From: Kiritimatiellota bacterium
GTDB lineage: Bacteria > Verrucomicrobiota > Kiritimatiellia > JAAZAB01
DNA: 64,000 bases
Assembly: GCA_026398415.1 (NCBI GenBank)
Contig: JAPLSY010000032.1
Coordinates: forward strand, 62,001 to 126,000
Direction: 5' to 3'
Of the stretch, positions 8,560-20,100 are shown piece after piece (positions within the stretch are counted from its first letter, which is position 1; each line of letters starts with the position of its first letter). The translations under genes and the position numbers were made by a program. The notes under the pieces are model-generated. The model ran no database searches and was not told where the DNA came from. It saw nothing but the letters and a program-made list of their open reading frames with translations.

Positions 8560-9750
8560 ATGATTAGAAAACAAAAAATCGCTGCAGCTTGGGTACTATC
8601 TGCCACCGTAATCCTGGCGTTGGCCACCTTCGGCTGTAAACGCGCCGCGCACGCGCCCCAGATGGGAATACCGGAAGTGATGGTGATGGACGTGATTCAA
8701 AAGGACGTCCCTATTTACGGGGACTGGATCGGCACGCTCGACGGGATGGTCAATGCCAAGATTCATGCCCAGGTCAGCGGCTATCTGATGGCCCAGTGTT
8801 ACAAGGAAGGTGATTTAGTTCACAAAGGCGACCTGCTTTTTCAAATTGATCCGCGCCCTTTCCAGGCGGCGCTGGACAAGGCCAATGGCCAACTGGCCGA
8901 GTCCCAGGCAAATTTGGACATGACCGCGATAGACGTTAAGCGATATACGCCCCTGGCCAAAGACAATGCGATCAGCCAGCAAGAGCTGGACAATGCCATC
9001 CAATCCAACAAGGGTGCTCAAGCCGCGTTGGAATCGGCTCAGGCGGCCGTCCAGCAAGCCGAGCTGGATTTAGGGTTCACCAAGGTCACTTCGCCGATTG
9101 ACGGCATCTCAGGAATTGCCGAAGCCCAGGTTGGCGACCTGGTGGGACCAAACAGTTCGGAGCTGACGGCCGTATCCACGGTGGACCCGATCAAGGTTTA
9201 TTTCCCGATCAGCGAGCAGGAATACATGCTGGCGATGGAAAACAGGATAGCTCAAGGAAGAGGCAACATGACCTCCGGCCATTCGACCAATAACCTGGAG
9301 CTTGTCCTTGCCAATGGTGAAACCTACCAGCACAAGGGCGAAATTTTCACCGCCGACCGCCAGGTCAATATTAAAACGGGTACAATCCGTATTGCCGGCT
9401 TGTTCGCGAATCCTGATTTTATCCTGCGGCCCGGGCAGTATGCGCATGTCCGTTTGCCCATCAAAATGCTGACCGGCGCGCTCCTGGTACCCCAGCGCGC
9501 GGTCGCCGAAACACAGGGCAGTTATCATATAGTGGTCGTGGACAAAAACAATCGCGCGTCAATTCGAACCGTGCAGGCGGGCGATCGCAGCGAATCGTCA
9601 TGGATAATCACCAAGGGACTTCATCCCGGCGAGCGCGTGGTGGTCGAGGGCATCCAAAAGGCCCGCGAAGGCGCCACTGTCAACCCGAAGCCTTACATAA
9701 TGGAAGCCGGACCGGCCCCGGCGGCGGGAACGAACGTACCGACTCCGTAA
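8560..9750 (+). CDS. RND efflux periplasmic adaptor lipoprotein (AcrA/MexA type)
   Basis: 396 residues. Signal peptide ends in LATFGC, a lipobox. Next come the barrel-sandwich/lipoyl halves flanking a helical hairpin: VNAKIHAQVSGYL (about 63-75), GDLLFQIDPRPFQAALDKA (about 89-107), a heptad-rich hairpin (about 105-170), and LGFTKVTSPIDGISG (about 170-184), all characteristic membrane-fusion-protein motifs. The beta-barrel and membrane-proximal domains follow, with the typical RPGQYAHVRLP and VPQRAV. It bridges the inner-membrane permease and outer-membrane channel. First gene of a three-gene operon; the permease ATG is 12 bases downstream. Confidence 0.94.
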   Translation: MIRKQKIAAAWVLSATVILALATFGCKRAAHAPQMGIPEVMVMDVIQKDVPIYGDWIGTLDGMVNAKIHAQVSGYLMAQCYKEGDLVHKGDLLFQIDPRPFQAALDKANGQLAESQANLDMTAIDVKRYTPLAKDNAISQQELDNAIQSNKGAQAALESAQAAVQQAELDLGFTKVTSPIDGISGIAEAQVGDLVGPNSSELTAVSTVDPIKVYFPISEQEYMLAMENRIAQGRGNMTSGHSTNNLELVLANGETYQHKGEIFTADRQVNIKTGTIRIAGLFANPDFILRPGQYAHVRLPIKMLTGALLVPQRAVAETQGSYHIVVVDKNNRASIRTVQAGDRSESSWIITKGLHPGERVVVEGIQKAREGATVNPKPYIMEAGPAPAAGTNVPTP

Positions 9751-9762
9751 GGCAACTGATCC

Positions 9763-12700
9763 ATGACAAAATTCTTCATCAACCGTCCCATCGTGGCCAT
9801 GGTGATTTCCATCATCATGGTAATTATCGGCCTGGTGATCATGCTGAGCCTGCCCACGGCCCAATTCCCCAATATCGTCCCGCCTGAAGTCCAGATCCAG
9901 ACGATGTACGTCGGCGCCGACGCACAAACCGTGGAGCAATCGGTCGCCACGCCCATCGAACAGCAGATGAGCGGCGTGGACAACATGAAATACATGTATT
10001 CCGTCAACGCCAACAATGGCTCCATGTCGATGCGTGTGGATTTCGACATTACCACGGACCCCAACACGGATCAGATCCTGGCGCAGATGCGCGAGTCCCA
10101 GGCCGAGTCTCAACTCCCATCCGATGTCCGTAATTACGGGGTCACGGTTCAGAAATCCACATCCGCTCCGCTTATGCTCTTTTCTCTGAATTCGCCCAAC
10201 GGCACTTATGACGCCACGTTCCTCGCTAATTATGCCTATATCAACCTCAACGACCAATTGCTCCGTGTACCGGGCATTGCCAGCATTCAGGTATTTGGCT
10301 CGGGCCAGTACGCCATGCGCTTCTGGGTCAGACCGGACAAACTGGCCAAGCTGAGCATCACTATCCCGGACATCATTAACGCGATCAACAGCCAGAATAC
10401 GGTCAATCCCGCCGGCCAGATCGGCAGCGAACCGGTGCCGAATGGGCAGGAGTTTACCTATGCCGTGCGCGCCCAGAGCCGCCTGGTCAGTGAGGAGGAG
10501 TTTGAACAGATTGTGATCCGGGCCGATTCGGATGGCTCCGTAATTCGTCTAAAGGATGTCGCCCGCGTGGAATTAGGTTCCCAGGCTTATAATGTCATCG
10601 GGCGGCTTAACGGTAAGCCGGCGGCTATTATCGCGCTCTATCAACTACCCGGCTCGAACGCCATCAAGGCGGCCGACGGCGCCAAGAAACTCATTGCCGA
10701 ATTGAAAAAGCGTTTCCCGGCGGATATTGATTGCGTTATCGCCCTTGATACCACCGAGGCGGTCCGGGCCGGCATGCAGGAAATCACCAAGACGCTGTTC
10801 GAAGCCTTGTTACTGGTAATTCTGGTTGTCTTTATTTTCCTGCAGAGCTGGCGCGCCACCTTGATTCCGCTGCTGGCCGTGCCGGTCTCGCTCATCGGGA
10901 CCTTCATGTTGTTCCCGCTTTTCGGATTTTCGATCAACACACTGTCGCTCTTCGGCCTGGTGCTGGCCATCGGGCTGGTAGTGGATGACGCCATCGTCGT
11001 GGTGGAGGCCGTGGAACGGCATATCGAGGAGGGTATGACGCCAAAGGACGCGGCGCTCAAGGCCATGGAAGAGGTGTCCGGGCCGGTCATCGCCATTGCG
11101 CTCATCCTGGCAGCGGTGTTCATCCCGACCGTGTTCATTCCCGGGATCACCGGCCGGCTCTACCAGCAGTTCGCCGTGACCATTGCGGTTTCCGTGATCA
11201 TTTCGGCTTTCAATGCCTTGTCGCTCAGCCCGGCGCTGGCGGCCCTGCTGTTGCGGCCCCGCGTGAAAACACGCGGGCCGGTTGGGATATTTTTCGACGG
11301 CTTCAACCGGATGTTCGACCGCGCCACGCATGGATACGTCGCGATTTGCGGCGCCTGCATCCGCAAGACGGGATTCAGCCTGCTCTTCCTGGCACTGGTC
11401 GCCGCCAGCGTGGGCCTGTTCGGCAAGATCCTGCCGGGTGCTTTTATCCCGGAAGAGGACCAGGGTTATATGTATCTCAACGTCCAGCTTCCGGACGCCG
11501 CCTCGCTTCAGCGCACGGATGCGGTCTGCCGCCAGATCGAGGAGATTCTCGCCAAAACTCCGGGTGTACAGTATGCTACCACGGTCTGTGGCTTCAGCAT
11601 GTTGAGCTGGGTCTCGGACACCTACAGCGCTTTCTTTTTTGTTTCGCTCAAACCCTGGGAGGAGCGCAAAAAACCTGAGGAACAATATGACGCCATCGCG
11701 ATGCACATCAACCGCGCACTGGCTAAACTTCCGCAGGCCGTTGCCTTCGCCTTCCCTCCGCCGGCCATTCCGGGCATCGGCACGGCCGGCGGTGTCACCT
11801 TCCTGCTCGAGGACCGTGCCGGCAAGGATATTGCGTTCCTGTCAGAAAATGTAAAAACCTTCATGGCGGCCGTCCGTAAGCGTCCGGAAGTGGCTACGAT
11901 CAACACCACGTTCCTGCCGAACGTGCCGCAAATATTTATCGATGTGGACCGTGACAAGGTTTTGAAGCAGGGGGTTGAGATCAGCCAGGTGTATAAAACC
12001 CTGCAAGCCTTCATGGGCGGCACGTTCATCAATTATTTTAACCGGTTCGGGCGGCAGTGGCAGGTTTACGTTCAGGCTGAGGGGGATTACCGCACGCGCG
12101 CTGAAAACCTGGGCCAGTTTTATGTGCGCAATGACCAGGGTGCCATGGTGCCGCTCTCCGCGCTGACTAAGATCAGATCCAGCGTCGGGCCGGAATTCAC
12201 CATGCGCTTCAATCTTTATCGCTGCGCCCAGTTTAACGTCACGGCGGCGCCGGGCTATAGTTCGGCCCAGACCATGCAGGCGCTGGAAGACGTGTTTACC
12301 CAAACCATGCCGATCGAAATGGGCTACGATTACCTGGGCATGTCCGCCCAGGAAAAGGAAGCGCAGCAGGGCGTGCCCGTATGGGTCATTTACGGACTGT
12401 CGCTGTTGTTCGTCTTCCTGATCCTGGCAGCCCAGTATGAGAGTTGGGGCTTGCCCTTCAGCGTGCTGCTGGGCACGCCGGTCGCGGTGTTCGGCGCATT
12501 TCTGGCAATCTATCTGCGACACATGGACGTCAGCGTATATGTCCAGATCGGGCTGATCATGCTCATCGGGCTGGCCGCGAAAAACGCCATCCTGATCGTG
12601 GAGTTTGCCAAGACCAGTCGTGAAGGCGGCATGTCCGCGACGGATGCCGCCCTGCATGGTGCGCGCATCAGGCTACGCCCGATCCTGATGACCGCCTTCG

Positions 12701-12924
12701 CGTTCATCCTGGGCTGCGTGCCGCTGTGGGTCGCCACAGGCTCCGGCTCGGTCTCGCGCCAGGTGCTCGGCACGGCCGTGATCGGCGGCATGCTGGCCGC
12801 CACCTGCATCGCCATTTTCATCATTCCCGTCTCCTTTTCCTTTATCGAGCACTTGATTCATGGCAAGGAACCGGAGTGTCCCGCATTGCCAAAGGAGAAG
12901 ACGGAGGAAAATCATTCTCCATGA
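9763..12924 (+). CDS. RND multidrug efflux permease, HAE-1 family (AcrB/MexB type)
   Basis: 1053 residues, the usual length of AcrB-like proton antiporters. Starts with [15 protein letters not shown], the canonical N-terminal helix. TM4 contains [20 protein letters not shown], with the Asp pair of the proton relay, and TM10 contains [15 protein letters not shown], with the partner lysine. Porter and docking loops are full length. Exports hydrophobic drugs, bile-salt-like compounds or metabolites from the periplasm. Its TGA overlaps the ATG of the next gene (ATGA at 12921-12924), so the outer-membrane channel is translationally coupled. No frameshift or truncation seen. Confidence 0.96.
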   Translation: MTKFFINRPIVAMVISIIMVIIGLVIMLSLPTAQFPNIVPPEVQIQTMYVGADAQTVEQSVATPIEQQMSGVDNMKYMYSVNANNGSMSMRVDFDITTDPNTDQILAQMRESQAESQLPSDVRNYGVTVQKSTSAPLMLFSLNSPNGTYDATFLANYAYINLNDQLLRVPGIASIQVFGSGQYAMRFWVRPDKLAKLSITIPDIINAINSQNTVNPAGQIGSEPVPNGQEFTYAVRAQSRLVSEEEFEQIVIRADSDGSVIRLKDVARVELGSQAYNVIGRLNGKPAAIIALYQLPGSNAIKAADGAKKLIAELKKRFPADIDCVIALDTTEAVRAGMQEITKTLFEALLLVILVVFIFLQSWRATLIPLLAVPVSLIGTFMLFPLFGFSINTLSLFGLVLAIGLVVDDAIVVVEAVERHIEEGMTPKDAALKAMEEVSGPVIAIALILAAVFIPTVFIPGITGRLYQQFAVTIAVSVIISAFNALSLSPALAALLLRPRVKTRGPVGIFFDGFNRMFDRATHGYVAICGACIRKTGFSLLFLALVAASVGLFGKILPGAFIPEEDQGYMYLNVQLPDAASLQRTDAVCRQIEEILAKTPGVQYATTVCGFSMLSWVSDTYSAFFFVSLKPWEERKKPEEQYDAIAMHINRALAKLPQAVAFAFPPPAIPGIGTAGGVTFLLEDRAGKDIAFLSENVKTFMAAVRKRPEVATINTTFLPNVPQIFIDVDRDKVLKQGVEISQVYKTLQAFMGGTFINYFNRFGRQWQVYVQAEGDYRTRAENLGQFYVRNDQGAMVPLSALTKIRSSVGPEFTMRFNLYRCAQFNVTAAPGYSSAQTMQALEDVFTQTMPIEMGYDYLGMSAQEKEAQQGVPVWVIYGLSLLFVFLILAAQYESWGLPFSVLLGTPVAVFGAFLAIYLRHMDVSVYVQIGLIMLIGLAAKNAILIVEFAKTSREGGMSATDAALHGARIRLRPILMTAFAFILGCVPLWVATGSGSVSRQVLGTAVIGGMLAATCIAIFIIPVSFSFIEHLIHGKEPECPALPKEKTEENHSP

Positions 12925-14435
12925 AACCCGGACTGATATTTAAAACAACTTTGTCCGCCGTAGGCGGATCCGCCTCTGGCGGAAAACATATATTGATTCT
13001 TAAGTCTTGGCTATGGCGCGCGGCAATACCGGCCGGGTTGCTTCTGGCTTTTCTGCTGGCCGGCGGGTGCGCCCTGGGGCCCAAGTTCCAAAAGCCCGCG
13101 ATGGATATGCCGGGCGGGTTTCTCGGCCAGGGGGTGGTCAGCCAGCAGATGACTTTGGCCGATCTGCCGTGGTGGACGGTGTTCGAGGACGACACGCTCC
13201 ACGAACTGGTTCGAACCGCGCTTACCAATAATTACGATCTGCGCATCGCCATTAAGCGCGTCGAGGAATACCAGGCCCTGGCGGCGCAGTCGCGCGCCAA
13301 GTTTTTACCGCAGATCGGCTACGCCGGCGACCTGGAACGCAGTCGCAATGCGTTTGGCGGCAATCCCACGATGGGCAACGGCGAGACGGGCAATCCCATT
13401 ATGCTCGCCGGCTCCGCCACGTGGGAACTTGATGTCTGGGGCCGGGTTCGCCGCCTGAACGAAGCGGCGCGCGCCCAACTGGCGGCCACCGACGCCATCC
13501 GACGCGGGGTTATGTTGACCCTCGTCTGCAATGTGGCCCAATCGTATTTTGAACTCCTGGAAATTGACCTCGAACTCGATATTGCCAAGCGGACGACGCG
13601 CTCGTTTCAAGAGAGTCTGGATATCTTCAGCCGGAAACTGGCCGGCGGCGTCGCATCGCGCCTTGAGACCGCCCGGGCCGAGGCCGCCCTGGCTTCAACC
13701 GCCGCCACGATTCCCGATCTTGAACGGCGAATCGCCATCAAGGAAAATGCGATTAATCTCCTGCTCGGCCGCAATCCCGGGCCGATTCCGCGCCAGGCGA
13801 CCCTGCGCGACCAGGATTTTCCGCCGGAAGTGCCCGGGGGATTGCCCTCCGATCTGCTCCGGCGCCGGCCGGATATCCTGGCGGCGGAACAGAACCTGCG
13901 CGCGGCCAACGCGCAAATCGGGGTCGCCATCGCCCAGTGTTTTCCGAAAATCGGGTTGACTTCGGTGTTTGGGCGCATCAGTCCTGATTTGAACTCGTTC
14001 AACAGCGATGCCATGGCCTGGAGCATCGGCGGTAATTTGACCGGGCCGATTTTCCAGGGCGGCGCGCTGCTGGCCCAAATCCGCCAGGCGCGCGCGCAAA
14101 CCGAAGAGCAATCGCTGACCTACGAACAGACCGTGCGCACGGCCTTCCAGGATGTGGCCAACGCCCTGATCACGCGCACCAAACTGGAAGACGTTTTCAC
14201 CCAGCAAGCGCGATGTGTACGCTGTTATGCGGATGCGGTCACGGTATCGCGCGATCGCTACATTGCCGGCAAGGCCAGTTATTACGAGGTGCTCGAAGCC
14301 CAACAGCAGCTGTTCCCGGCCGAAAACAACCTGGCCCAGACCCAGCTCAACCGCCTGACGGCCGTGATCCAGCTTTACAAAGTATTGGGCGGCGGCTGGA
14401 ATTTGCCGGATGCGGAATGGGACGCAACCCCGTAA
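12921..14435 (+). CDS. Outer-membrane efflux lipoprotein (NodT/OprM type)
   Basis: About 504 residues from the ATG that overlaps the permease stop; GGAGGA at 12903 precedes it. The lipobox LLAGGC is about 50 residues from this start, unusually deep: a 10-codon palindromic insert (12954-12983) separates the first residues from the hydrophobic signal. A TTG at about 12991 would give a normal-length signal peptide and is an alternative start. Downstream: [15 protein letters not shown] (typical OprM start), [21 protein letters not shown], and in the second half [20 protein letters not shown] and [13 protein letters not shown], all signature segments of the two OEP repeats. Forms the TolC-like trimeric exit duct for the pump encoded upstream. 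Confidence 0.92.
   Translation: MKPGLIFKTTLSAVGGSASGGKHILILKSWLWRAAIPAGLLLAFLLAGGCALGPKFQKPAMDMPGGFLGQGVVSQQMTLADLPWWTVFEDDTLHELVRTALTNNYDLRIAIKRVEEYQALAAQSRAKFLPQIGYAGDLERSRNAFGGNPTMGNGETGNPIMLAGSATWELDVWGRVRRLNEAARAQLAATDAIRRGVMLTLVCNVAQSYFELLEIDLELDIAKRTTRSFQESLDIFSRKLAGGVASRLETARAEAALASTAATIPDLERRIAIKENAINLLLGRNPGPIPRQATLRDQDFPPEVPGGLPSDLLRRRPDILAAEQNLRAANAQIGVAIAQCFPKIGLTSVFGRISPDLNSFNSDAMAWSIGGNLTGPIFQGGALLAQIRQARAQTEEQSLTYEQTVRTAFQDVANALITRTKLEDVFTQQARCVRCYADAVTVSRDRYIAGKASYYEVLEAQQQLFPAENNLAQTQLNRLTAVIQLYKVLGGGWNLPDAEWDATP
12954..12983. repeat. Double 15-bp palindrome inside outer-membrane-factor gene
   Basis: Two adjacent 15-base palindromes, TCCGCCGTAGGCGGA and TCCGCCTCTGGCGGA, each with 6-base arms and a 3-base loop. 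The 30 bases are in frame and add ten small residues to the signal-peptide region of the OprM-like protein. A related sequence, TCCGCCGTGGCGGG, follows rpsA at about 35366. The pattern resembles REP-type palindromic elements. Confidence 0.7.
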
Positions 14436-14476
14436 GGTCCGGGGATCATTCCTTAAGACAGACCGCATAGATTAAA

Positions 14477-15949
14477 ATGAAATACCGATTTTCCGTATGC
14501 CTGGTTGCAATGATTGGCGCTGTGCTGACCGCATTCCTGACTGGATGTGTGTCGGCCCCGGCGCCGAGCAACGCGACCACCCCCTGGGCACCTCCATCCC
14601 AGGCACAGAACCCGGACACGATCTGGAAGGATATCCGCGCCCAGAAAGCGGATTTTACCAATGACCAGTCACTGGCCGAGGCGCTGGACATTGCCCTGCA
14701 GAACAATCCGGCCAGCCGCAAGACGTGGAGCGATGCCCGGGCCGCATCCGCGCAGGTGGACCAGGCCAAGGGTTATTTCCTGCCGACTGTGGTCGGCACG
14801 GCCGCAGCCAATCGCCAGCGAACCACGGCCGAACCGGACAGTTTTGACCTGGACTACATTAAATATGGCCCCGGACTGCAGCTTAATTATCTGGTCATCA
14901 ATTTTGGCGGCGGCCGCAGCGCGGCCGTGGAGCAGGCGCTCCAGACCGTGTTCGCCGCGAATTATCTTTTTAACCGCTCCATCCAGGATATCCTGCTGGC
15001 CGTGGAGACCGCTTATTATGGCCTGGTCAGCGCCAAGGCCGGCATCGAGGCAGCCGAGGCGAACGTGAAAGATGCTCAAACGGCGCTTGAGACGGCGCAA
15101 GCGCGCAAAGCCGCCGGTGTAGGCACCGACCTGGAAGTACTCCAGGCCCAGGCCAGCTACGACCAGTCGCGTTATGGTCTGGTCAATGCCAAAGGTCAGT
15201 TCAAAATTGCACGGGGCGCGCTGGCCCAGGCCATGGGCATTCCCGCCGATATAACGGTCCAGGTAGTGGCGCCAACCAACGCTGTACCCACAGCCGTTAC
15301 ACCGCAGGATATGCGGCAAATGATTGACGATGCACTTGACCGGCGGCCGGATATTGCCGCACTGCGCGCAACACTGGCCGCCAAGAAGGCCGCTATCCGG
15401 GTGACGGGCTCGGCCCTTTGGCCCTCGCTTTACGTTAACGGCAATGTCAGCCGTGATTATTATGACACCATGACTGGCGCGGCCTTTCAGGCTAATGACT
15501 GGTCCTACGGCGCGGGCGCCACGCTCCAATGGACCTTGTTCGATGGCTTCCAGACCCTGAGCGCCAAGCGCGCCGCGGCGGCGCAGGCGGATTCCGCCCA
15601 GGCGCAACTCCAGCAAGCGGAACTGGCGGCCAGCGCCGATGTCTGGACCCGGTATTATGCCTATGAAACTGCCCTGGAACGGCATACGGTTAGCATCGCT
15701 TATCTGATCAGTGCCTCGGCCTCCTATGACCTGGCGCTGGATAGTTACAAGAATGGACTGAGCAATATCATCGATCTGTTGAATGCCGAAAGCAAGCTGG
15801 CGCAGGCGCGGACACAATATGTATCCGCCCGGCAGGACGCGTTCACCGCCCTGGCCAATCTCGCCTATGCCACCGGCCGCTTGGAAAAGGGCGGCGCGGC
15901 ACGGACCGAAGGAATTTTCTCAACCCCCGTCAGGAAGGATCAACCATGA
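14477..15949 (+). CDS. TolC family outer-membrane efflux protein
   Basis: 490 residues with a lipoprotein signal ending LTGC (about residues 20-24). Two OEP repeats are visible; the first starts at SLAEALDIALQNNP (about 66-79), with GLQLNYLVINFGG and AVETAYYGLVSAKAG; the second has RRPDIAALRATLAAKKAAI and LQWTLFDGFQTLSAKRAA, with DLLNAESKLAQARTQYVSA near the C-terminus. These are classical TolC/NodT motifs. First gene of the second RND operon; its TGA overlaps the ATG of the adaptor gene (ATGA at 15946-15949). Only 41 bases separate it from the preceding OprM-like gene, so both pump operons may be read from one promoter. Confidence 0.93.
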   Translation: MKYRFSVCLVAMIGAVLTAFLTGCVSAPAPSNATTPWAPPSQAQNPDTIWKDIRAQKADFTNDQSLAEALDIALQNNPASRKTWSDARAASAQVDQAKGYFLPTVVGTAAANRQRTTAEPDSFDLDYIKYGPGLQLNYLVINFGGGRSAAVEQALQTVFAANYLFNRSIQDILLAVETAYYGLVSAKAGIEAAEANVKDAQTALETAQARKAAGVGTDLEVLQAQASYDQSRYGLVNAKGQFKIARGALAQAMGIPADITVQVVAPTNAVPTAVTPQDMRQMIDDALDRRPDIAALRATLAAKKAAIRVTGSALWPSLYVNGNVSRDYYDTMTGAAFQANDWSYGAGATLQWTLFDGFQTLSAKRAAAAQADSAQAQLQQAELAASADVWTRYYAYETALERHTVSIAYLISASASYDLALDSYKNGLSNIIDLLNAESKLAQARTQYVSARQDAFTALANLAYATGRLEKGGAARTEGIFSTPVRKDQP

Positions 15950-17094
15950 ACCGATATCTGCGCCTTGCCGTCATACTTGTCACCGGCAGCACGCTGGCCT
16001 TGGCATTGGGGGCCTGCTCCAAACGCCAGAATGGTCCGCCGCAATTCCCACCCACGGCGGTCCAAACCGCCTTGGCCGTTAAAATGGACACGCCGGTGGT
16101 TATCGGCGCTTTCGGGAATACAAAAGATCAGGTGAGTATTGACGTTGTCCCGCAGGTTTCGGGAATGCTTGTTAAAACCTTTATCCTGGATGGGGCCATT
16201 GTCGCCAACGGCCAGCCGCTATTTATGATTGACCCCAGCGACTATGCCATCCGGGTCCGCCAGGCCGATGGTCTCGTGGCCGCAGACCATGCCAACCTGG
16301 AATTGAGCCGCCTTACGCTGGAACGCAACCGGCCGTTACTCGCAAAAAACATGATTTCGGCGGAAACATTCGACACGCTTCAAACCAAGCTGGATGCCGC
16401 CACGGCCCAGCTCCAGATTGACGAGGCGGCCCTCGATCAGGCCCGCTTGGATCTATCGCGCTGTACGGTCACCTCCACGGTCAGTGGGGTTTGTTCCAAG
16501 CGCTTCCTGGATAACGGCAACCTGGCCATGGCCAACCAGACGAAGCTGACCAATGTCCGCAGTTACGATCCCCTCTTCGTGGAGTTCTCGGTCTCGGAAC
16601 AATATCTGGACATCCTGCGCCGGGAAATGGCGGCGGGGAAAGTGCGGATCGAGATCACGCCGCGCGGCGACACCAACAGTTATGCGGGCGAGCTGGTTTT
16701 CCTGGATAATGCGGTGGATCGCCAGACCGGCACGATTTTGCTGCGCGGGTTGGTGCCCAACCCGCAGATGAAACTCTGGTCATGGCAATTTGTCGAGGTG
16801 CGTATCCTGGCCGGCATCGCCCGCGATGCCGTGATGGTCCCGGAAAGCGCCGTGCAATTCGGCAAGGACGGCCCCTACGCGTTTGTCGTGACCAAGGATA
16901 ACAAGGCGGAACTCCGGCTGGTCAAACCGGGCGTGAGGCACGCCAATCTGCTTCAGATTATCGAGGGCGTGGTGCCCGGCGAAAAAATGGTGGTGCTGGG
17001 CCAGTTGATGTTGTATCCCGGCGCAACGGTGATGGAAGCGGCCGCGCCGGCGCCACCCGGCAAGGCCCCGGCAGGCAAACCTGGCGAAAAATGA
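15946..17094 (+). CDS. RND efflux periplasmic adaptor lipoprotein (second system)
   Basis: 382 residues. Signal peptide ends in LGACSK with the lipid-accepting Cys at about residue 24. Membrane-fusion motifs: VSIDVVPQVSGMLVKTFILDG (about 63-83, first half of the lipoyl domain), GQPLFMIDPSDYAIRVRQAD (about 87-106), a helical hairpin, then LDLSRCTVTSTVSGVCSKRF (about 162-181) in place of the usual L-x-x-T-x-I-x-A-P. A C-terminal basic/proline tail PAPPGKAPAGKPGEK follows the membrane-proximal domain. Pairs with the permease that begins 40 bases downstream. Confidence 0.93.
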   Translation: MNRYLRLAVILVTGSTLALALGACSKRQNGPPQFPPTAVQTALAVKMDTPVVIGAFGNTKDQVSIDVVPQVSGMLVKTFILDGAIVANGQPLFMIDPSDYAIRVRQADGLVAADHANLELSRLTLERNRPLLAKNMISAETFDTLQTKLDAATAQLQIDEAALDQARLDLSRCTVTSTVSGVCSKRFLDNGNLAMANQTKLTNVRSYDPLFVEFSVSEQYLDILRREMAAGKVRIEITPRGDTNSYAGELVFLDNAVDRQTGTILLRGLVPNPQMKLWSWQFVEVRILAGIARDAVMVPESAVQFGKDGPYAFVVTKDNKAELRLVKPGVRHANLLQIIEGVVPGEKMVVLGQLMLYPGATVMEAAAPAPPGKAPAGKPGEK

Positions 17095-17134
17095 GCCCGG
17101 GTATGACGGCTGATTTTAAATAACGGAACTTGTT

Positions 17135-20100
17135 ATGACTTTCTCGGAAATCTTCATCCGGCGGCCGATTTTGACGACACTGGTCATGGTTGTCATGGCC
17201 GTGTTCGGCGTATGGGCTTATTTCCGGCTGCCGGTCAACAGTTTGCCGACCGTGGACTATCCCGTGATCCAGGTATCCGTGTTCTATCCCGGCGCGAGTC
17301 CGGCAACGATGGCCTCCGCGGTGGCCACGCCCCTGGAAAACCAGTTCACCCAGATCAACGGCCTGCAGTCTATGATTTCGGATAACAAAGAAAGTTTCAC
17401 CACCATAAATCTGACGTTCAGCCTGGATCGCAATGTGGACCTGGTGGCGCCGGATGTGCAGGCGGCCATTACCCGCGCGCAGAATAATCTACCCAAGGAC
17501 CTGCCCAATCCCCCGACCTATCAGAAATACAATCCATCCGACTCGCCAATCTATTACCTCATGCTGTATTCGGACACGTTGTCGCACGGGGATCTTTATG
17601 ACTACGCCAATCATATTATCTCGAAAAAACTCAGCATGCTCGAGGGCGTCTCCCAGGTACAGACCTTCGGCGCCCAGCGGGCGGTGCGCATCCAGTTTAT
17701 CCCGGAACAGCTGGCGGCCTACCAGATCGGCGTGGACGAGCTGGCCCTGGCCCTGAAAGCCGGTACGGTCAACATCCCCGGCGGCAGCCTCAACGGCCCC
17801 TCACGCACATTTTCGCTCGAGCCGCAAGGCCAATTGCGCACGGGGCGCGAATACGGTGAGCTGATTATTGCCTATCGCAACAACGCACCGGTGCGGCTGA
17901 AAGACGTGGCCAACTGCATTGACAGCGTCACCGACGACCTGGTGGATATCCGTTACCGGAAACCGGGTTTGCCGGAAAAAGGCATGTGCGTGGTTATGGC
18001 CGTCTCGCGCGTCAGCGGGGCCAACACGGTTAAGGTAGCCGACATGATCGATCAGACGCTGGAAAAAGCCCGGAAAGAGTTACCGCGCTCCATTAGTTTT
18101 GAAACGATGCATAACGGAGCGACGCCGATCAGGGAATCCATTGCGGATGTGCAGGTCACGGTGCTCATCGCCCTGGTCCTGGTGGTGCTGGTGATGTTCA
18201 TGTTCCTCGGCCGGGTCCGCGAAACCATCATTCCCGCCATCGTCCTGCCGATCTCCCTGCTGGGCACGCTGATCCTCATGTTGATTTCGAATTTCAGCAT
18301 CGATACGCTTTCACTGATGGGCATCGTCCTGGCCGTCGGCTTCCTCGTGGATGACGCCATCGTGGTGCTGGAAAACACGGTGCGCCACATGGAAGCGGGC
18401 ATGAAACCCATTCCGGCGGCGATCCAGAGCATGAAGGAAATCACCTTTACCGTGATCTCCACCAGCGTGGCCTTGATCATTGTCTTTACCCCGCTGGTGT
18501 TCATGAGCGGCGCCGTGGGACATAACCTGCGCGAGTTCGCCCTGACCGTGATCTATGCCGTCATCGTCTCCACCGTGGTGGCCCTGACCCTCTCACCCAT
18601 GATGTGCGCACGGATCATCCAGCAACATAAGGCGCCCAACCGCGCCCAACGCCTGATTACCGACACCATCGCCGGCTTGGTGCGCCAATACGGCAAAGCA
18701 CTGACCTGGCAGCTCCATCACAAATGGATGGCACTGCTTGCCTGGCTCTTTTGCATTCTCGGAACGATTGTATTATTTTTCGTTCTGCCGCAGGATTTTC
18801 TGCCCAAGGGCGACAGTAGTTTCATTCATGGCGCGATGCTGATGCCGCAGGGCGCATCCACCGCGCAGATGCAGTCCTTTCAAAAACAGGCAATGGCCAT
18901 TATCAGCGAAGAGCCCGACGTGATCCAACTGGGCAGTGTCACCGGTTTCCAGATTGGCGCCGATCAGAGCATGGGGTTCCTCTTCATCCGCCTGCGCCCG
19001 CCCAATGAGCGCAAGTATCCGATCGAGTATTACACCCAGAAGCTCATGGGCCGACTGATGGTGCTACCCTCCGGTTTCTGCTACCTGCAAGCCATGCCGG
19101 TGCTGAAAATCAGTTCCGGGGCCGAATCCACCGCGGTCGGCAGCGACTATGCCTATCTGCTCATGGGGCTCAACCGCGATCAGGTCTATGCCACTTCCCG
19201 GCAACTCGAGATGGCCATGCGCGGCGTGCCGGGCTTCTTTAGTGTCCAGAACAACATCAAGCTCACCATGCCGCGCTTGAATATGGCTATTAACCGGGAC
19301 CGCGCCTCGGCCCTGGGTATCACGGCGCAAACCATCGAGCAGTCGCTGGCGCTCGGATATGCCGGCGGCTATATAACCCAATTTACCACCGATCTCGACC
19401 AGTATCAGGTCATCCCCGAAATCGAGAAGGAACACCAGCGCCTGCCCAATGACTTGAACATGCTCTATTTGCGCTCGTCCGTAACCGGCCAACTTGTGCC
19501 CTTGAAATCCGTCGTGGATTGGAAGGAGGAGGCCGGCCCGCAGAATGTGCCACATGCCCAGCAACAGGAATCGGCGACGCTTTCATTCAGTATTCCCCCG
19601 GGAATCCCGCTCGGGTATGCCGTCAATAAGATGGAAGAAGTGGCGGCCAAAATCCTGCCGAGCGGTGTTTACGGTAAATTTACCGGGGATGCCCAGGAAT
19701 TCAAGCGGTCCATCGCCAGCCTGGGCATCCTGCTGTTTGTCGCCATCTTTCTGAAATATATCATGCTGGGGATCCTGTACGAAAGCTACATCCATCCCTT
19801 CACGATTCTCACGACCCTGCCGGTGGCGGTTTTTGGCGGCCTGCTGACCTTGCTGGCGTTTGGCAGTGAGCTTTCGATTTACGGTTATATCGGCATGTTC
19901 GTGCTCATCGGGCTGATCACCAAAAACGGGATTCTGATGGTGGACTTTGCCGAACAGCGCCGCAGGGAGGGCATGAACAGTTACGATGCCATCTATGACG
20001 CCTGTCTCGTGCGCTTTCGCCCGATCCTGATGACCGGCCTGTGCGCCATCCTTGGGACCATGCCGATTGCCATGGGCTATGGCGCGGATGCCTCCTCCCG

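Noticed and set aside
12726..12920. N-terminal extension of the OprM-like gene
   Set aside because: Lies in another frame of the permease gene and is arginine/histidine-rich shadow; the coupled ATG at 12921 is better.
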